A stretch of 64,000 bases of DNA from REEB95 sp050729835 (GCA_050729835.1 JBOHLS010000002.1:62001-126000); one strand, 5' to 3'. Numbered from the stretch's first letter, positions 27,606 to 36,843 are shown. Notes: generated from the sequence alone by a model not told the origin. Numbers and translations are program-made.

Positions 27606-28714
27606 GCTTCGTGGAAGTCGCCTCGCCGATCGAGGAGATCATCGACGCCGCGCGCAACGGCAAGATGTTCATCCTGGTCGACGACGAGGATCGCGAGAAC
27701 GAAGGCGATCTCGTCATCCCGGCGCAGATGGCGACGCCAGACGCGATCAATTTCATGGCCAAGCACGGACGGGGCCTCGTCTGCTTGGCGCTGACGCGCG
27801 AGCGGGTCGAGCAGCTCAAACTGCCGTTGATGGCGCAGCACAACGAATCCCGTCTGCAGACAGCATTCACCGTCTCGATCGAGGCGCGCGACGGCATCAC
27901 CACCGGCATCTCGGCGCCCGATCGCGCGCGCACCATCGCGGTCGCCATCGACCAGACCAAGGGCCCGCAGGACATCGTTACGCCCGGCCACATCTTCCCG
28001 CTGCTGGCGCGCGACGGCGGCGTGCTGGTCCGCACCGGCCACACCGAGGCAGCGGTCGACATCGCGCGGCTCGCCGGCCTCATTCCCGCCGGCGTGATCT
28101 GCGAGATCATGAACGACGACGGCACCATGGCGCGTCGCGCCGACCTGATCGCCTTCGCGCAGCGTCACGGCCTGAAGGTCGCCACCATCGCCGACCTCAT
28201 CGCTTATCGCCGCCGCCACGACCGCATCGTCGAGCGCAATGTCTCGGCCGATTTCGCCAGCGCGCACGGCGGCGTCTGGGACATGCACATCTACGTCAAC
28301 AAGATCGCCTATGCCGAGCACATCGCGCTGGTCAAAGGCGACGTGCGGACGCCCGAGCCGGTGTTCGTCCGCATGCATGCCGTCAATATCCTCGACGATG
28401 CGCTCGCCAATCTGCGCAGTGGCCGCGCCGGCATGCTACAGGACGCGATGGAGATGATCGGCCGGGCGGGCAGGGGCGTGGTCGTGCTGCTGCGCGAGCC
28501 GATGCCGACGGCACTGTCCGAGCGCGTGCGCGGCTTCATCGAGACCGGCAAGACCGTGCCGCAGCTGCGCGATTACGGCATCGGCGCGCAAATCCTGCTC
28601 GATCTCGGCGTGCGCGACATGATCCTGCTGTCGAACACGGCACAGACCATCGTCGGCCTCGAAGGCTACGGCCTGTCCATCGTCGAACGCCGCCCCATCG
28701 TTTCGGAGTCCTGA
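27602..28714 (+). CDS. ribB: 3,4-dihydroxy-2-butanone 4-phosphate synthase with degenerate GTP cyclohydrolase II-like domain (RibBX type)
   Basis: 370 residues. The N-terminal 200 are a complete RibB domain: FILVDDEDRENEGDLVIPAQ (acidic metal loop), TGISAPDRARTI, TPGHIFPL and RTGHTEAAVD, making the four-carbon precursor from ribulose 5-phosphate. The C-terminal 160 align with RibA by order but the zinc/GTP site is gone: where RibA has its H-S-E-C-L-T-G-D and C-x-C region this protein reads RMHAVNILDDALANLRSG, with no cysteines. The domain is therefore not a GTP cyclohydrolase II, and a separate ribA must exist outside the window. Confidence 0.93.
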   Translation: MSFVEVASPIEEIIDAARNGKMFILVDDEDRENEGDLVIPAQMATPDAINFMAKHGRGLVCLALTRERVEQLKLPLMAQHNESRLQTAFTVSIEARDGITTGISAPDRARTIAVAIDQTKGPQDIVTPGHIFPLLARDGGVLVRTGHTEAAVDIARLAGLIPAGVICEIMNDDGTMARRADLIAFAQRHGLKVATIADLIAYRRRHDRIVERNVSADFASAHGGVWDMHIYVNKIAYAEHIALVKGDVRTPEPVFVRMHAVNILDDALANLRSGRAGMLQDAMEMIGRAGRGVVVLLREPMPTALSERVRGFIETGKTVPQLRDYGIGAQILLDLGVRDMILLSNTAQTIVGLEGYGLSIVERRPIVSES

Positions 28715-28715
28715 G

Positions 28716-29153
28716 ATGGCCAAGCGGTCGGCGGTGCTGATCGTCGAGGCGCGCTATTACGCGCACATCTCGGACGTGTTGCTGAAAGGCGCCGAGGCGG
28801 CGCTCGACGAGGCAGGCGCGCGCTACGACCGCGTGACGGTTCCCGGCGCGTTCGAGATTCCGGCGGCCATTGCGCTCGCCGCGCGGACGCGCAAATATGA
28901 CGGCTATGTCGCGCTCGGTTGCGTCATCCGCGGCGAGACCACGCATTACGATCACGTCTGCCATGAATGCGCGCGCGGCATCCAGAACCTGGCCTTGGCC
29001 GGCCACATCATCGGCTTCGGCGTGCTCACCGTCGAGAACGTCGATCAGGCCTTCGCCCGCGCGCGCGTGGACGAAAAGAACAAGGGCGGGGAGGCGGTGC
29101 GCGCCTGCCTTGCCATGATCGGGCTGCGGCACAAGCTCAAGGTGCGGCGGTGA
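28716..29153 (+). CDS. ribH: 6,7-dimethyl-8-ribityllumazine synthase
   Basis: A 145-residue lumazine synthase. PGAFEIPAAIALAAR and LGCVIRGETTHYDHVC are the substrate and phosphate loops; the histidine of HYDHVC is the catalytic base. It joins the RibB product to the ribitylamino-uracil. It starts 1 bp after ribB and overlaps nusB (GTGA). Its N-terminus is a little shorter than in large icosahedral types, as in the decameric rhizobial RibH. Confidence 0.95.
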   Translation: MAKRSAVLIVEARYYAHISDVLLKGAEAALDEAGARYDRVTVPGAFEIPAAIALAARTRKYDGYVALGCVIRGETTHYDHVCHECARGIQNLALAGHIIGFGVLTVENVDQAFARARVDEKNKGGEAVRACLAMIGLRHKLKVRR

Positions 29154-29662
29154 GCGCGGCCGCCAAATCGCCGCGGCCGGCGGCGCGCAAGCGCACTGCC
29201 GCGCGCCTTGCCGCCGTGCAGGCGCTCTATCAGATGGAAATCGTCGGCGCGCCTGCCGATACCGTGGTCGACGAGTTCCTGGCGCACCGCCTTGTTGCGG
29301 ACGCGCCGCGCGAGGAACCAGATCCGGGCGAGGCGGACCACACGCTGTTCGTCGAACTGGCGCGCGGCACGGCGGCCGAGCGCGACGCGATCGACCGCAC
29401 CGTCGCGACGGCGCTATCGTCCGCTTGGCCGCTGGCGCGGCTCGAGGCGGTGTTGCGCGCCATCCTGCGCGTCGGCGCCTATGAACTGGCGCATCGCCGC
29501 GACGTGCCGCCGGAAATCGCGATCAACGAGTATGTCGACATCGCGCATGCGTTCTTCGCCGGCAAGGAGCCAGGCATGGTCAACGGCGTGCTCGACAAGA
29601 TCGCGCGCGATCTGCGGCCCGAGGAGATGGGGCGCGCCCGTGGCGGCAAAGCCGCTCGGTGA
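29150..29662 (+). CDS. nusB: transcription antitermination factor NusB
   Basis: 170 residues from GTG 29150, overlapping the ribH stop. NusB family features: ARLAAVQALYQMEI near the N-terminus, LEAVLRAILRVGAYEL and PPEIAINEYVDIAHAFFAGK in the C-terminal half. It works with NusE (S10) and boxA in rRNA transcription. The ribH-nusB-thiL order is the conserved one. It overlaps thiL by 23 bp. Confidence 0.96.
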   Translation: MSAAAKSPRPAARKRTAARLAAVQALYQMEIVGAPADTVVDEFLAHRLVADAPREEPDPGEADHTLFVELARGTAAERDAIDRTVATALSSAWPLARLEAVLRAILRVGAYELAHRRDVPPEIAINEYVDIAHAFFAGKEPGMVNGVLDKIARDLRPEEMGRARGGKAAR

Positions 29663-30620
29663 ATTCGCGCGCATTGCGCGCTTCTTCGCGCCGCTGGCGC
29701 TGCCCGGCGGGCTCAAGCTGCGCGACGACGTGGCGCTGATCGCCGGCCGCGACGGCGAGCACTACGTGCTCAAGGCCGATGCCATCGTCGAAGGTGTCCA
29801 CTTTCTGCCCGACGATCCGCCGGCGGACGTCGCGCGTAAGCTGCTGCGCGTCAATCTCTCCGATCTCGCCGCCAAGGGCGCGACGCCGGTTGGTTACCTG
29901 CTGACCATGGCCTTGCCCAAGTCGCGTGGTGATCGCTGGCTGGCGGCTTTCAGCCGCGGGCTCGCCGCCGACCAGCGCCAATTTAGCATCGGCCTGCTCG
30001 GTGGCGATTCTACTACGACCCGCGGGCCGACGGTGCTGTCGCTGGCGGCGATCGGGCGCGTCGCCAAGGGCCGCGCCATGTTGCGCAACGGCGCGCGGCG
30101 CGGCGATGTGATCTATGTCTCGGGCACGCTGGGCGATGCAGCGCTCGGTCTCGCCGCGATCAAGGGGCGGCTCGGACGCCTCGGGCCCGCGGCGCGGCGC
30201 CATCTGGAGCGGCGCTACCGTCTGCCCGAGCCGCGTCTCGGCCTCGGCCGGCGCCTAGCGGGCATCGCCCATGCCTCAGCGGATATTTCCGACGGCTTGA
30301 TCGCCGATCTCGGCCATGTCTGTGCGGCATCCGGCGTCGGCGCAATCGTCGAGGCGGTGCGACTGCCGCTCTCGGCCGCGGCGCGGCGAGTCATCGCCCG
30401 CTCGCCGCGACGAATCCGCGCGGCGCTGGTTCATGGCGACGACTACGAGCTCGTTTTCACCGCGCCGCCAAATTCGGCCAAGCGCATCGCCGCCGCTGCG
30501 CGCGCCGCCGGCGTGCGCGTCACCACCGTTGGTCGCGTCGTGGCCGGAAGCGGAGTGCGCGTGCTCGATTCGCGCGGCCACGCGATGCGCCTGACACGGA
30601 CGGGATACCGCCATTTCTGA
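29640..30620 (+). CDS. thiL: thiamine-monophosphate kinase
   Basis: 326 residues from GTG 29640 (VAAKPLGEFARIARFFAPLA). ThiL phosphorylates thiamine monophosphate to the active diphosphate. Seen are LKLRDDVALI (metal-binding DD), ADAIVEGVHFLPD, VNLSDLAAKGATPVGYLL, LLGGDSTTTRGPTVLSLAA and ASADISDGLIADLGH. The open frame continues upstream to 29208 as nusB shadow, so the overlapping GTG is preferred. It is the last gene of the riboflavin-nusB run. Confidence 0.94.
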   Translation: MAAKPLGEFARIARFFAPLALPGGLKLRDDVALIAGRDGEHYVLKADAIVEGVHFLPDDPPADVARKLLRVNLSDLAAKGATPVGYLLTMALPKSRGDRWLAAFSRGLAADQRQFSIGLLGGDSTTTRGPTVLSLAAIGRVAKGRAMLRNGARRGDVIYVSGTLGDAALGLAAIKGRLGRLGPAARRHLERRYRLPEPRLGLGRRLAGIAHASADISDGLIADLGHVCAASGVGAIVEAVRLPLSAAARRVIARSPRRIRAALVHGDDYELVFTAPPNSAKRIAAAARAAGVRVTTVGRVVAGSGVRVLDSRGHAMRLTRTGYRHF

Positions 30621-30749
30621 GCGCCGCGACGCCGCCGAAGCGTCGGCAATGCCGTGCGAATCCGGCCCGAAGCGGCGATTGCCTCGGCCGTTGCGTTCTG
30701 GCATGTTCCGCGCGCCTTAAAAGCCTGACAGGTCTAGGGGATTTCCAAC

Positions 30750-32846
30750 ATGAGCATTACGTCCTGGTATTGGCTGGTGATTGCCTCCGGCCTCATCGCC
30801 GTGCTGTACGGCATCGTCACCGCCCGCCTGGTACTGGCCGCCGATCCGGGCACCGCGCGCATGAAGGAGATCGCCGCCGCCATCCAGGAAGGCGCGCAGG
30901 CCTATCTCAGCCGGCAATACCGGGCCATCGCCATGGTCGGCGTCGTGATCTTCATCGTGCTGTTCGTGGCGCTCGGTTGGCGCTCGGCGGTGGGCTTCCT
31001 GATCGGCTCGGTGCTATCGGGCGCGGCCGGATTCATCGGCATGAACGTCTCGGTGCGCTCCAACCTGCGCACCGCCCAGGCGGCGCGCGGCGGTCTCGCC
31101 GACGGATTGAAGCTCGCCTTCCGCGCCGGCGCCGTCACCGGCATGCTCGTCGTCGGCCTCGGCCAGCTCGCGGTCGCGATCTATTACATCTTCCTGCGCT
31201 CGACGTTGCCGATCGACGATCCGCGGCCCATTCTCGAAGCGATGGTGGCACTGTCGTTCGGCGCGTCACTGATCTCAATCTTCGCGCGCCTCGGCGGAGG
31301 CATCTTCACCAAGGGCGCCGACGTCGGCGCCGACCTGGTCGGCAAGGTCGAAATCGGCATTCCCGAGGACGATCCGCGGAACCCAGCGGTGATCGCCGAC
31401 AACGTCGGCGACAACGTCGGCGATTGCGCCGGCATGGCGGCCGACCTGTTCGAGACCTATGTCGTAACCCAGGTTGCGACCATGCTGCTGGCCTCGATCT
31501 TCTTCCAGGGTGCCTTGCGCGACACCATGATGATGCTGCCGCTGGTGATCGGCGCGGTCTGCATCGTCGCCTCGGTCATCGGCACGTATTTCGTGCGCCT
31601 CGGCGGCGGCGGCCAGATCATGACCGCGCTCTACAAGGGCGTTATCGCCGCGGGCGTGCTGTCGGCAGCGGCGATCGCCGGCATCATCGCGGCGCTGGTC
31701 GGCTACGGCCAGCCGATCGCGCTGCTCAGCGGCACGATCACGGGCGGCGGCCTGCTGGTCTGCGCGTTCGTCGGCCTGGTGGTGACCGGCCTTTTGGTGT
31801 GGATCACCGAATATTACACCTCGACCGCGTATCGCCCGGTGCGGAGCATCTCCAACAGCTCGATCACCGGCCACGCCACCAACGTCATCCAGGGCCTCGC
31901 GGTCTCGATGGAAGCGACCGCGCTGCCGGTCATCGTGATCTGTGCCGGCATCATCGTCGCGTATCTCTATTGCGGCGTCTTCGGCATCGGCATCGCCGCC
32001 ACCACCATGCTGGCACTGGCCGGCATGATCGTGGCGCTCGACGCCTACGGGCCGGTCACGGACAACGCGGGCGGCATCGCCGAAATGGCCGACCTGCCGA
32101 AGGACGTGCGCAAGATCACCGACGCGCTCGACGCCGTCGGCAACACCACCAAGGCGGTGACCAAGGGCTATGCCATCGGCTCGGCCGGTCTCGCCTCGCT
32201 CGTGCTCTTCGCCGCTTACAGCAACGAGCTGACGCACTATTTCCCGAACGCCGACGTGAATTTCGCGCTGCAGAGCCCTTATGTCGTGGTCGGGCTCTTC
32301 ATCGGCGGTCTGTTGCCTTATCTCTTCGGCGCATTGGGCATGACCGCGGTCGGCCGCGCAGCTGGCTCGGTGGTGCTCGAGGTGCGCCGTCAATTCAAGG
32401 AGATCAAGGGCATCATGGAAGGAAAGGCGAAGCCCGATTACAGCCGGGCCGTCGACCTGCTCACCCGCGCGGCGATCAAGGAGATGATCGTGCCGTCGCT
32501 GCTGCCGGTCGGCGCGCCGATCGTTCTGTTCTTCGTCATCTCGGCGATCGGCGGCCAGGGCGCCGGCTTCAGCGCCTTGGGCGCCATGCTCCTGGGAACG
32601 ATCGTCACCGGAATCTTCGTCGCGATCTCGATGACTTCGGGCGGCGGCGCCTGGGACAACGCCAAGAAATACATCGAGGAAGGCCACCACGGCGGCAAGG
32701 GCTCCGAGGCGCACAAGGCCGCGGTCACCGGCGACACCGTCGGCGATCCCTACAAGGATACGGCCGGCCCGGCGGTCAACCCGATGATCAAGATCACCAA
32801 CATCGTGGCGATCCTGCTGCTGGCGGTGCTCGCCGCGACACACTGA
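30750..32846 (+). CDS. hppA: membrane-bound proton-pumping inorganic pyrophosphatase, K+-independent type
   Basis: 698 residues with about 15-16 membrane helices, coupling pyrophosphate hydrolysis to H+ transport. DVGADLVGKVE (191-201), followed by DDPRNPAVIADNVGDNVGDC, is the substrate/Mg site, and DAYGPVTDNAGG is the second acidic motif. In GNTTKAVTK the residue K468 occupies the position that is Ala in K+-dependent enzymes, so this is the K+-independent class. It has its own 129-bp upstream gap and is followed by a converging bamE. Confidence 0.96.
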   Translation: MSITSWYWLVIASGLIAVLYGIVTARLVLAADPGTARMKEIAAAIQEGAQAYLSRQYRAIAMVGVVIFIVLFVALGWRSAVGFLIGSVLSGAAGFIGMNVSVRSNLRTAQAARGGLADGLKLAFRAGAVTGMLVVGLGQLAVAIYYIFLRSTLPIDDPRPILEAMVALSFGASLISIFARLGGGIFTKGADVGADLVGKVEIGIPEDDPRNPAVIADNVGDNVGDCAGMAADLFETYVVTQVATMLLASIFFQGALRDTMMMLPLVIGAVCIVASVIGTYFVRLGGGGQIMTALYKGVIAAGVLSAAAIAGIIAALVGYGQPIALLSGTITGGGLLVCAFVGLVVTGLLVWITEYYTSTAYRPVRSISNSSITGHATNVIQGLAVSMEATALPVIVICAGIIVAYLYCGVFGIGIAATTMLALAGMIVALDAYGPVTDNAGGIAEMADLPKDVRKITDALDAVGNTTKAVTKGYAIGSAGLASLVLFAAYSNELTHYFPNADVNFALQSPYVVVGLFIGGLLPYLFGALGMTAVGRAAGSVVLEVRRQFKEIKGIMEGKAKPDYSRAVDLLTRAAIKEMIVPSLLPVGAPIVLFFVISAIGGQGAGFSALGAMLLGTIVTGIFVAISMTSGGGAWDNAKKYIEEGHHGGKGSEAHKAAVTGDTVGDPYKDTAGPAVNPMIKITNIVAILLLAVLAATH

Positions 32847-32876
32847 CGCGGACGCGGCAGCGGCAGCGGGTCGCCG

Positions 32877-33377
32877 TCAGTAACCGTCGCCACCGCCTCC
32901 GGCGCCGCCGCCTTCCGTCGGCCGGTTCTTGCTGACGAAGCGGCCGAAATTGCCGAGGAGTTCCTCGATCCACGAGAATTCGCGGCCGCGCGACGGCGTC
33001 GCGTTCGGATTCGGCGTGATCGTCTCGGCGTCCTTCATGCCCAGCTTCTGGACCGACTGCACGACGTTGCTCTTGTCGAAGGTGATCTTGATCACGTTCT
33101 GATCGAGCGTCTCGGTCTTCAGGAAGGCGACGTCCTCGGTCTTGGCGCTGACGTAGTACCAGACGTTGGGATCGAACTCGGCGACGCTCGACGGCGAGCC
33201 GAGCAGCCGCGTGACCGTCGCTTTGTCTGTCTTGCCCGGTTGGATTTGCGACAGATGGTCCGGCTCGGGCGTGTTGCCGCGCTGATCGACGGTCGGCTGG
33301 CAAGCGACCAGCGTCGCCGCGCATCCGACGATCGCGGCAGTACGCAGCAATCGAACATTAACGGACTTGAAAATCAT
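32877..33377 (-). CDS. bamE: outer membrane assembly lipoprotein BamE
   Basis: 166 residues. The N-terminal signal ends in a lipobox (TLVAC, C26), so the mature protein is a lipoprotein. The SmpA/OmlA core follows: IQPGKTDKATVTRLLGSPSS, then NVWYYVSAKTEDVAFLKTET. BamE is a subunit of the BAM complex that inserts outer-membrane beta-barrels. A Gly-rich tail (EGGGAGGGGDGY) is a lineage add-on. It is transcribed divergently from the next gene, only 64 bp away. Confidence 0.92.
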   Translation of the reverse strand: MIFKSVNVRLLRTAAIVGCAATLVACQPTVDQRGNTPEPDHLSQIQPGKTDKATVTRLLGSPSSVAEFDPNVWYYVSAKTEDVAFLKTETLDQNVIKITFDKSNVVQSVQKLGMKDAETITPNPNATPSRGREFSWIEELLGNFGRFVSKNRPTEGGGAGGGGDGY

Positions 33378-33441
33378 GTCGATCTCGACGAAGTCTTGTA
33401 CCCGGAAACGCCCGGTTGTTCAATGGCGGGCGACTTTGCAC

Positions 33442-33966
33442 ATGCCGCTCGCCGCACTCTTCAACCGCAAAACCCAACGCGTCGTCCAGGCGCTCTACGG
33501 CGCTATCGTCGCGGCCGCGCGCGCGCCCGTCTTCTACGCCGAATGGGGCGTGCCGGACACGCTCGATGGCCGATTCGAGCTGATCGCGCTGCACGCATTC
33601 CTGGCCCTGCGCCGGCTGAAGCAATCCGACGAGACGGCCGCGTTCGCCCAGACGCTGTTCGACGTCATGTTCGCCGATCTCGACCGCAATCTGCGCGAGA
33701 TGGGCGCCGGCGACCTGGGTGTCGGCCGTCAGGTCAAGACCATGGCCAAGGCCTTTTACGGCCGTATCGTCGCCTACGAGCGCGGCCTCGCCGGCACCGA
33801 CAGCCTCGACGAGGCACTGCGCCGCAACCTCTATGGCACGACGACGCCCGACGCCGCGCAGGTTGAGCTCGCCGCCGACTATCTCCGCCGCCAGGTGCGG
33901 GCGCTCGATGCGATGCCGATCGGGCTGTTGCTGGAAGGTGAGTTGCCGCTGGCAAGGGAGGGCTGA
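33442..33966 (+). CDS. ubiquinol-cytochrome c chaperone family protein (CBP3/UQCC1-like)
   Basis: 174 residues from ATG 33442. Characteristic stretches: QALYGAIVAAARAPVFYAEW, DTLDGRFELIALHAFLALRR, FDVMFADLDRNLREMGAGDL and VGRQVKTMAKAFYGR. Mitochondrial relatives help assemble cytochrome b of the bc1 complex; bacterial members are thought to act similarly but this is unproven. The yceD-family gene starts 1 bp after its stop, so they form an operon. Confidence 0.9.
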   Translation: MPLAALFNRKTQRVVQALYGAIVAAARAPVFYAEWGVPDTLDGRFELIALHAFLALRRLKQSDETAAFAQTLFDVMFADLDRNLREMGAGDLGVGRQVKTMAKAFYGRIVAYERGLAGTDSLDEALRRNLYGTTTPDAAQVELAADYLRRQVRALDAMPIGLLLEGELPLAREG

Positions 33967-33967
33967 G

Positions 33968-34498
33968 ATGGATGCTCCATCCGCAACTGAATTCGCCCGC
34001 CCCATCGAGCTGTCGCGGCTCAACCATGGCGAGCAGCGTTTCGAGATCATCGCCAACGCCGCCGAGCGCGCCGCGCTGGCGGCACGCTTCGGCCTCGTCG
34101 ACCTCGACAAGCTGGCGGCGGCGGTGCGCCTCGGCCGCATCGCCGGCGGCCTGGTCCGTCTCGAGGCCGAGCTCGACGCCGACATCACCCAGACCTGCGT
34201 CGTCACGCTCGAGCCGGTCAAGAGCCGCATCGCCGAGAATTTCACCGTGCTCTATGGCGAAGGCAGCGAGGCGCGCGAAGTCACGCTCGACGGCGAGGCC
34301 GAAACCATCGAGCCGATCGTCGGCGGCGTGATCGACATCGGCGAAGCTGTCGCTCAGCAGCTGTCGCTGGTGCTCGACCCGTTTCCGCACGCGCCTGGCG
34401 TGGCGGCGGTGCAGATGAGCGCCGATTCCGAAGCCGGTGTCGAATCCCCCTTCAAGGTCCTGGCGCAGCTGAGAAACAAGAACGATTCCAAAGACTAG
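33968..34498 (+). CDS. YceD/DUF177 family protein
   Basis: 176 residues of the DUF177 (YceD) family, which almost always precedes rpmF and, in plants, is linked to 23S rRNA accumulation. Conserved features are the central DITQTCVVTLEPVKSRIAEN with the usual cysteine, and GGVIDIGEAVAQQLSLVLDP. It lies directly before rpmF-plsX-fabH as expected. A hairpin and T-run separate it from rpmF. Confidence 0.9.
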   Translation: MDAPSATEFARPIELSRLNHGEQRFEIIANAAERAALAARFGLVDLDKLAAAVRLGRIAGGLVRLEAELDADITQTCVVTLEPVKSRIAENFTVLYGEGSEAREVTLDGEAETIEPIVGGVIDIGEAVAQQLSLVLDPFPHAPGVAAVQMSADSEAGVESPFKVLAQLRNKNDSKD

Positions 34499-34545
34499 CC
34501 AGCAGGGTTGCGGGAACGCGGGTTTTTGGCTACTGAAACGCTTGA

Positions 34546-34570
34546 GCCCCTCCGCGGGGCAACTTTTTTT
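34546..34570 (+). terminator. terminator-like hairpin just upstream of rpmF
   Basis: GCCCC (34546-34550) pairs with GGGGC (34556-34560) around TCCGC, then AAC and a seven-T run (34564-34570). The T-run ends only 11 bp before the rpmF ATG, so this could either end the yceD transcript or act as an attenuator in the rpmF leader. The stem is short (5 bp). Confidence 0.55.
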
Positions 34571-34581
34571 CGAGTGACGCC

Positions 34582-34770
34582 ATGGCCGTTCCCAAGAAAA
34601 AGACCAGCAAATCGCGTCGCAATATGCGTCGCGCCCACCACGCGCTCAAGCCGTCGAGCTACATCGAGTGCCCGAATTGCGGCGAGTTGAAGCGCCCGCA
34701 CCACGTCTGCCTGGCGTGCGGGCATTACGACGAGCGCGAAGTGATCGCGGTGAAGACGGAAACGGCGTGA
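34582..34770 (+). CDS. rpmF: 50S ribosomal protein L32
   Basis: 62 residues, the full family length. MAVPKKKTSKSRRNMRRAHH is the typical start; a zinc-ribbon is formed by C30/C33 and C43/C46 (CPNC...CLAC). It is located between yceD and plsX as in most proteobacteria. Confidence 0.98.
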   Translation: MAVPKKKTSKSRRNMRRAHHALKPSSYIECPNCGELKRPHHVCLACGHYDEREVIAVKTETA

Positions 34771-34798
34771 CGAGCGCCGCGGCCGCCGGAGACCGATC

Positions 34799-35848
34799 GT
34801 GAGCGGACGCATCGTCATCGCTCTCGATGCGATGGGCGGTGAGCACGCTCCCGAGATGATCGTCAAGGGCGCCGCGCTCGCCCAGCAGAGATTTCCGCAG
34901 GCCGAGTTCCTGTTCTACGGCGTGGACGAACGGATTCGCGCACATTTGGCGAAGCTGCCCAAGCTGGCGGAGCGCGCCATCGTCCATCATACCGACGAGT
35001 TCATCACCGACGACGTGAAGCCGTCGGTCGCGTTGCGCGGCGGACGGCGCTCGTCGATGCGGCTCGCGATCGACGCAGTCGCCGCGGGCGAAGCCGATTG
35101 CGTCGTCTCGGCCGGCAACACCGGCGCACTGATGGCGATGGCCAAGTTCGCGCTCAAGATGATTCCGGGCATCGACCGGCCGGCGATCGCCTCGTTCTTT
35201 CCGACCCAGAACGGCGAAAGCGTGATGCTCGATCTCGGCGCGAACGTGGCGTGCGATTCCGAGAACCTCGTCCAGTTCGCGCTGCTTGGTGACGTGTTCA
35301 GCCGAACCGTGCTCGGCATCGCGTCGCCAAGCGTCGGCCTGCTGAACGTCGGCGCCGAAGACCAGAAGGGCAACGACGCAGTGCGCGGCGCGGCCCTGCG
35401 TCTGCGCGGCCCGGGCACGCCGATCCGCTTCCACGGCTTCATCGAGGGCGACGACATCGCCAAGGGCACGGTCGACGTCGTCGTCACCGACGGCTTCACC
35501 GGCAACGTCGCGCTCAAGACCGCCGAAGGCACGGCACGGCTGTTCGCCGAGTTCATGCGCGCCGCGTTCACCAATTCGTGGTCGGCGCGCTTCGGCTATC
35601 TCTTCGCCTGGCGCTCGCTGGCCAAGCTACGCAAGCGCATGGATCCGCGGCGCTACAATGGCGCCGTCTTCCTCGGCATCCAGGGCATCTGCGTCAAGAG
35701 CCACGGCTCGACCGACGAGCTCGGCTTCGCCAGCGCCATCGGCGTCGCCGCCGACATGGCGATAAACGGTTTCCTCGACAAGGTGCACGAGGAGATCCTG
35801 CAGCTCGCCAGCGTCGCCGCGTCCGACCAGACCGCCGCGGCGTTTTGA
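34799..35848 (+). CDS. plsX: phosphate acyltransferase PlsX
   Basis: 349 residues from GTG 34799. PlsX makes acyl-phosphate from acyl-ACP for phospholipid synthesis. Conserved segments: IALDAMGGEHAPEMIVKGA, VSAGNTGALMAMAKF, MLDLGANV, VGLLNVGAEDQKGNDAV and GFIEGDDIAKGTVDVVVTDG. Its stop overlaps the fabH start (TGATG). The order rpmF-plsX-fabH links membrane-lipid and ribosome supply. Confidence 0.96.
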   Translation: MSGRIVIALDAMGGEHAPEMIVKGAALAQQRFPQAEFLFYGVDERIRAHLAKLPKLAERAIVHHTDEFITDDVKPSVALRGGRRSSMRLAIDAVAAGEADCVVSAGNTGALMAMAKFALKMIPGIDRPAIASFFPTQNGESVMLDLGANVACDSENLVQFALLGDVFSRTVLGIASPSVGLLNVGAEDQKGNDAVRGAALRLRGPGTPIRFHGFIEGDDIAKGTVDVVVTDGFTGNVALKTAEGTARLFAEFMRAAFTNSWSARFGYLFAWRSLAKLRKRMDPRRYNGAVFLGIQGICVKSHGSTDELGFASAIGVAADMAINGFLDKVHEEILQLASVAASDQTAAAF

Positions 35849-36843
35849 TGAACTTCCGCTCGCATGTCCTGGCCTGCGGCAGCTACCTGCCCGAGCGAAT
35901 CGTCACCAACGACGAGCTTGCCAAAACGCTCGATACGACCGACGCCTGGATCCGGCAGCGTACCGGCATCCGTCAGCGCCACATCGCCGCCGACGGCGAG
36001 CTGACATCGGACCTCGCGGTCAAGGCGGCCGAGCGCGCGCTGGCGGCGGCGAACCTTGCGGGCGGCGACATCGATCTCCTGGTGCTGGCGACTGCCACGC
36101 CCGACAACACGTTTCCGGCGACGGCGACCAAAGTGCAGGCGCGCATCGGGATGAAAGGCGGCGCCGCCTTCGATGTCCAGGCGGTGTGCAGCGGTTTCAT
36201 CTACGCGCTGGCGGTGGCCGACAATTTTCTCCGCGGCGGCCAAGCCCGGCGCGCGTTGGTGATCGGCGCCGAGACCTTCTCGCGTATTCTCGATTGGAGC
36301 GATCGCGGCACCTGCGTGCTGTTCGGCGACGGCGCCGGCGCCCTGGTGCTCGAAGCCAAGGCGACCAACGGCCATGCCGGCACCGGGCCGCATTCCAACA
36401 TGGAGCGCGGCGTGCTCTCGACCCACCTCCACTCCGACGGCGGCAATTACGACATCCTTTATGTCGACGGCGGTCCGTCGCTCAACGGCCGCGCCGGGCA
36501 TCTGCGCATGGAGGGGCGGGAAGTCTTCCGTCTGGCGATCGAGCGCCTGGCCGCGGTGGTCGACGAGGCGCTGGCCGCGAACGGCTTGAGCGCCGCCGAC
36601 ATCGACTGGCTGGTGCCGCATCAGGCCAACAAGCGCATCATCGACGGCATGGGCCGGCGGCTCGGGCTGCCGGCTGAGAAGGTGGTGGTGACCATCGAGC
36701 GCCACGCCAATACCTCGGCCGCATCGGTGCCGCTGGCTCTCGCCGAAGCCGCCAGCGACGGCCGTATCCGGCCGGGCCACCTCGTGCTGGTCGAGGCAAT
36801 GGGCGGCGGCATCACCTGGGGTGCCGGGCTGCTGCGCTGGTAG
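35848..36843 (+). CDS. fabH: 3-oxoacyl-ACP synthase III (FabH)
   Basis: A 331-residue condensing enzyme that starts fatty-acid synthesis from acetyl-CoA and malonyl-ACP. The catalytic triad is visible: C114 (QAVCSGFIYAL), H258 (PHQAN) and N288 (HANTS). The N-terminus (GSYLPERIVTNDELAKTLDT) is standard for FabH. The ATG overlaps the plsX stop. Confidence 0.96.
   Translation: MNFRSHVLACGSYLPERIVTNDELAKTLDTTDAWIRQRTGIRQRHIAADGELTSDLAVKAAERALAAANLAGGDIDLLVLATATPDNTFPATATKVQARIGMKGGAAFDVQAVCSGFIYALAVADNFLRGGQARRALVIGAETFSRILDWSDRGTCVLFGDGAGALVLEAKATNGHAGTGPHSNMERGVLSTHLHSDGGNYDILYVDGGPSLNGRAGHLRMEGREVFRLAIERLAAVVDEALAANGLSAADIDWLVPHQANKRIIDGMGRRLGLPAEKVVVTIERHANTSAASVPLALAEAASDGRIRPGHLVLVEAMGGGITWGAGLLRW

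Noticed and set aside
30770..32935. Plus-strand open frame of 721 codons overlapping hppA
   Set aside because: Same-strand shadow of the well-conserved pyrophosphatase with Arg-rich translation.
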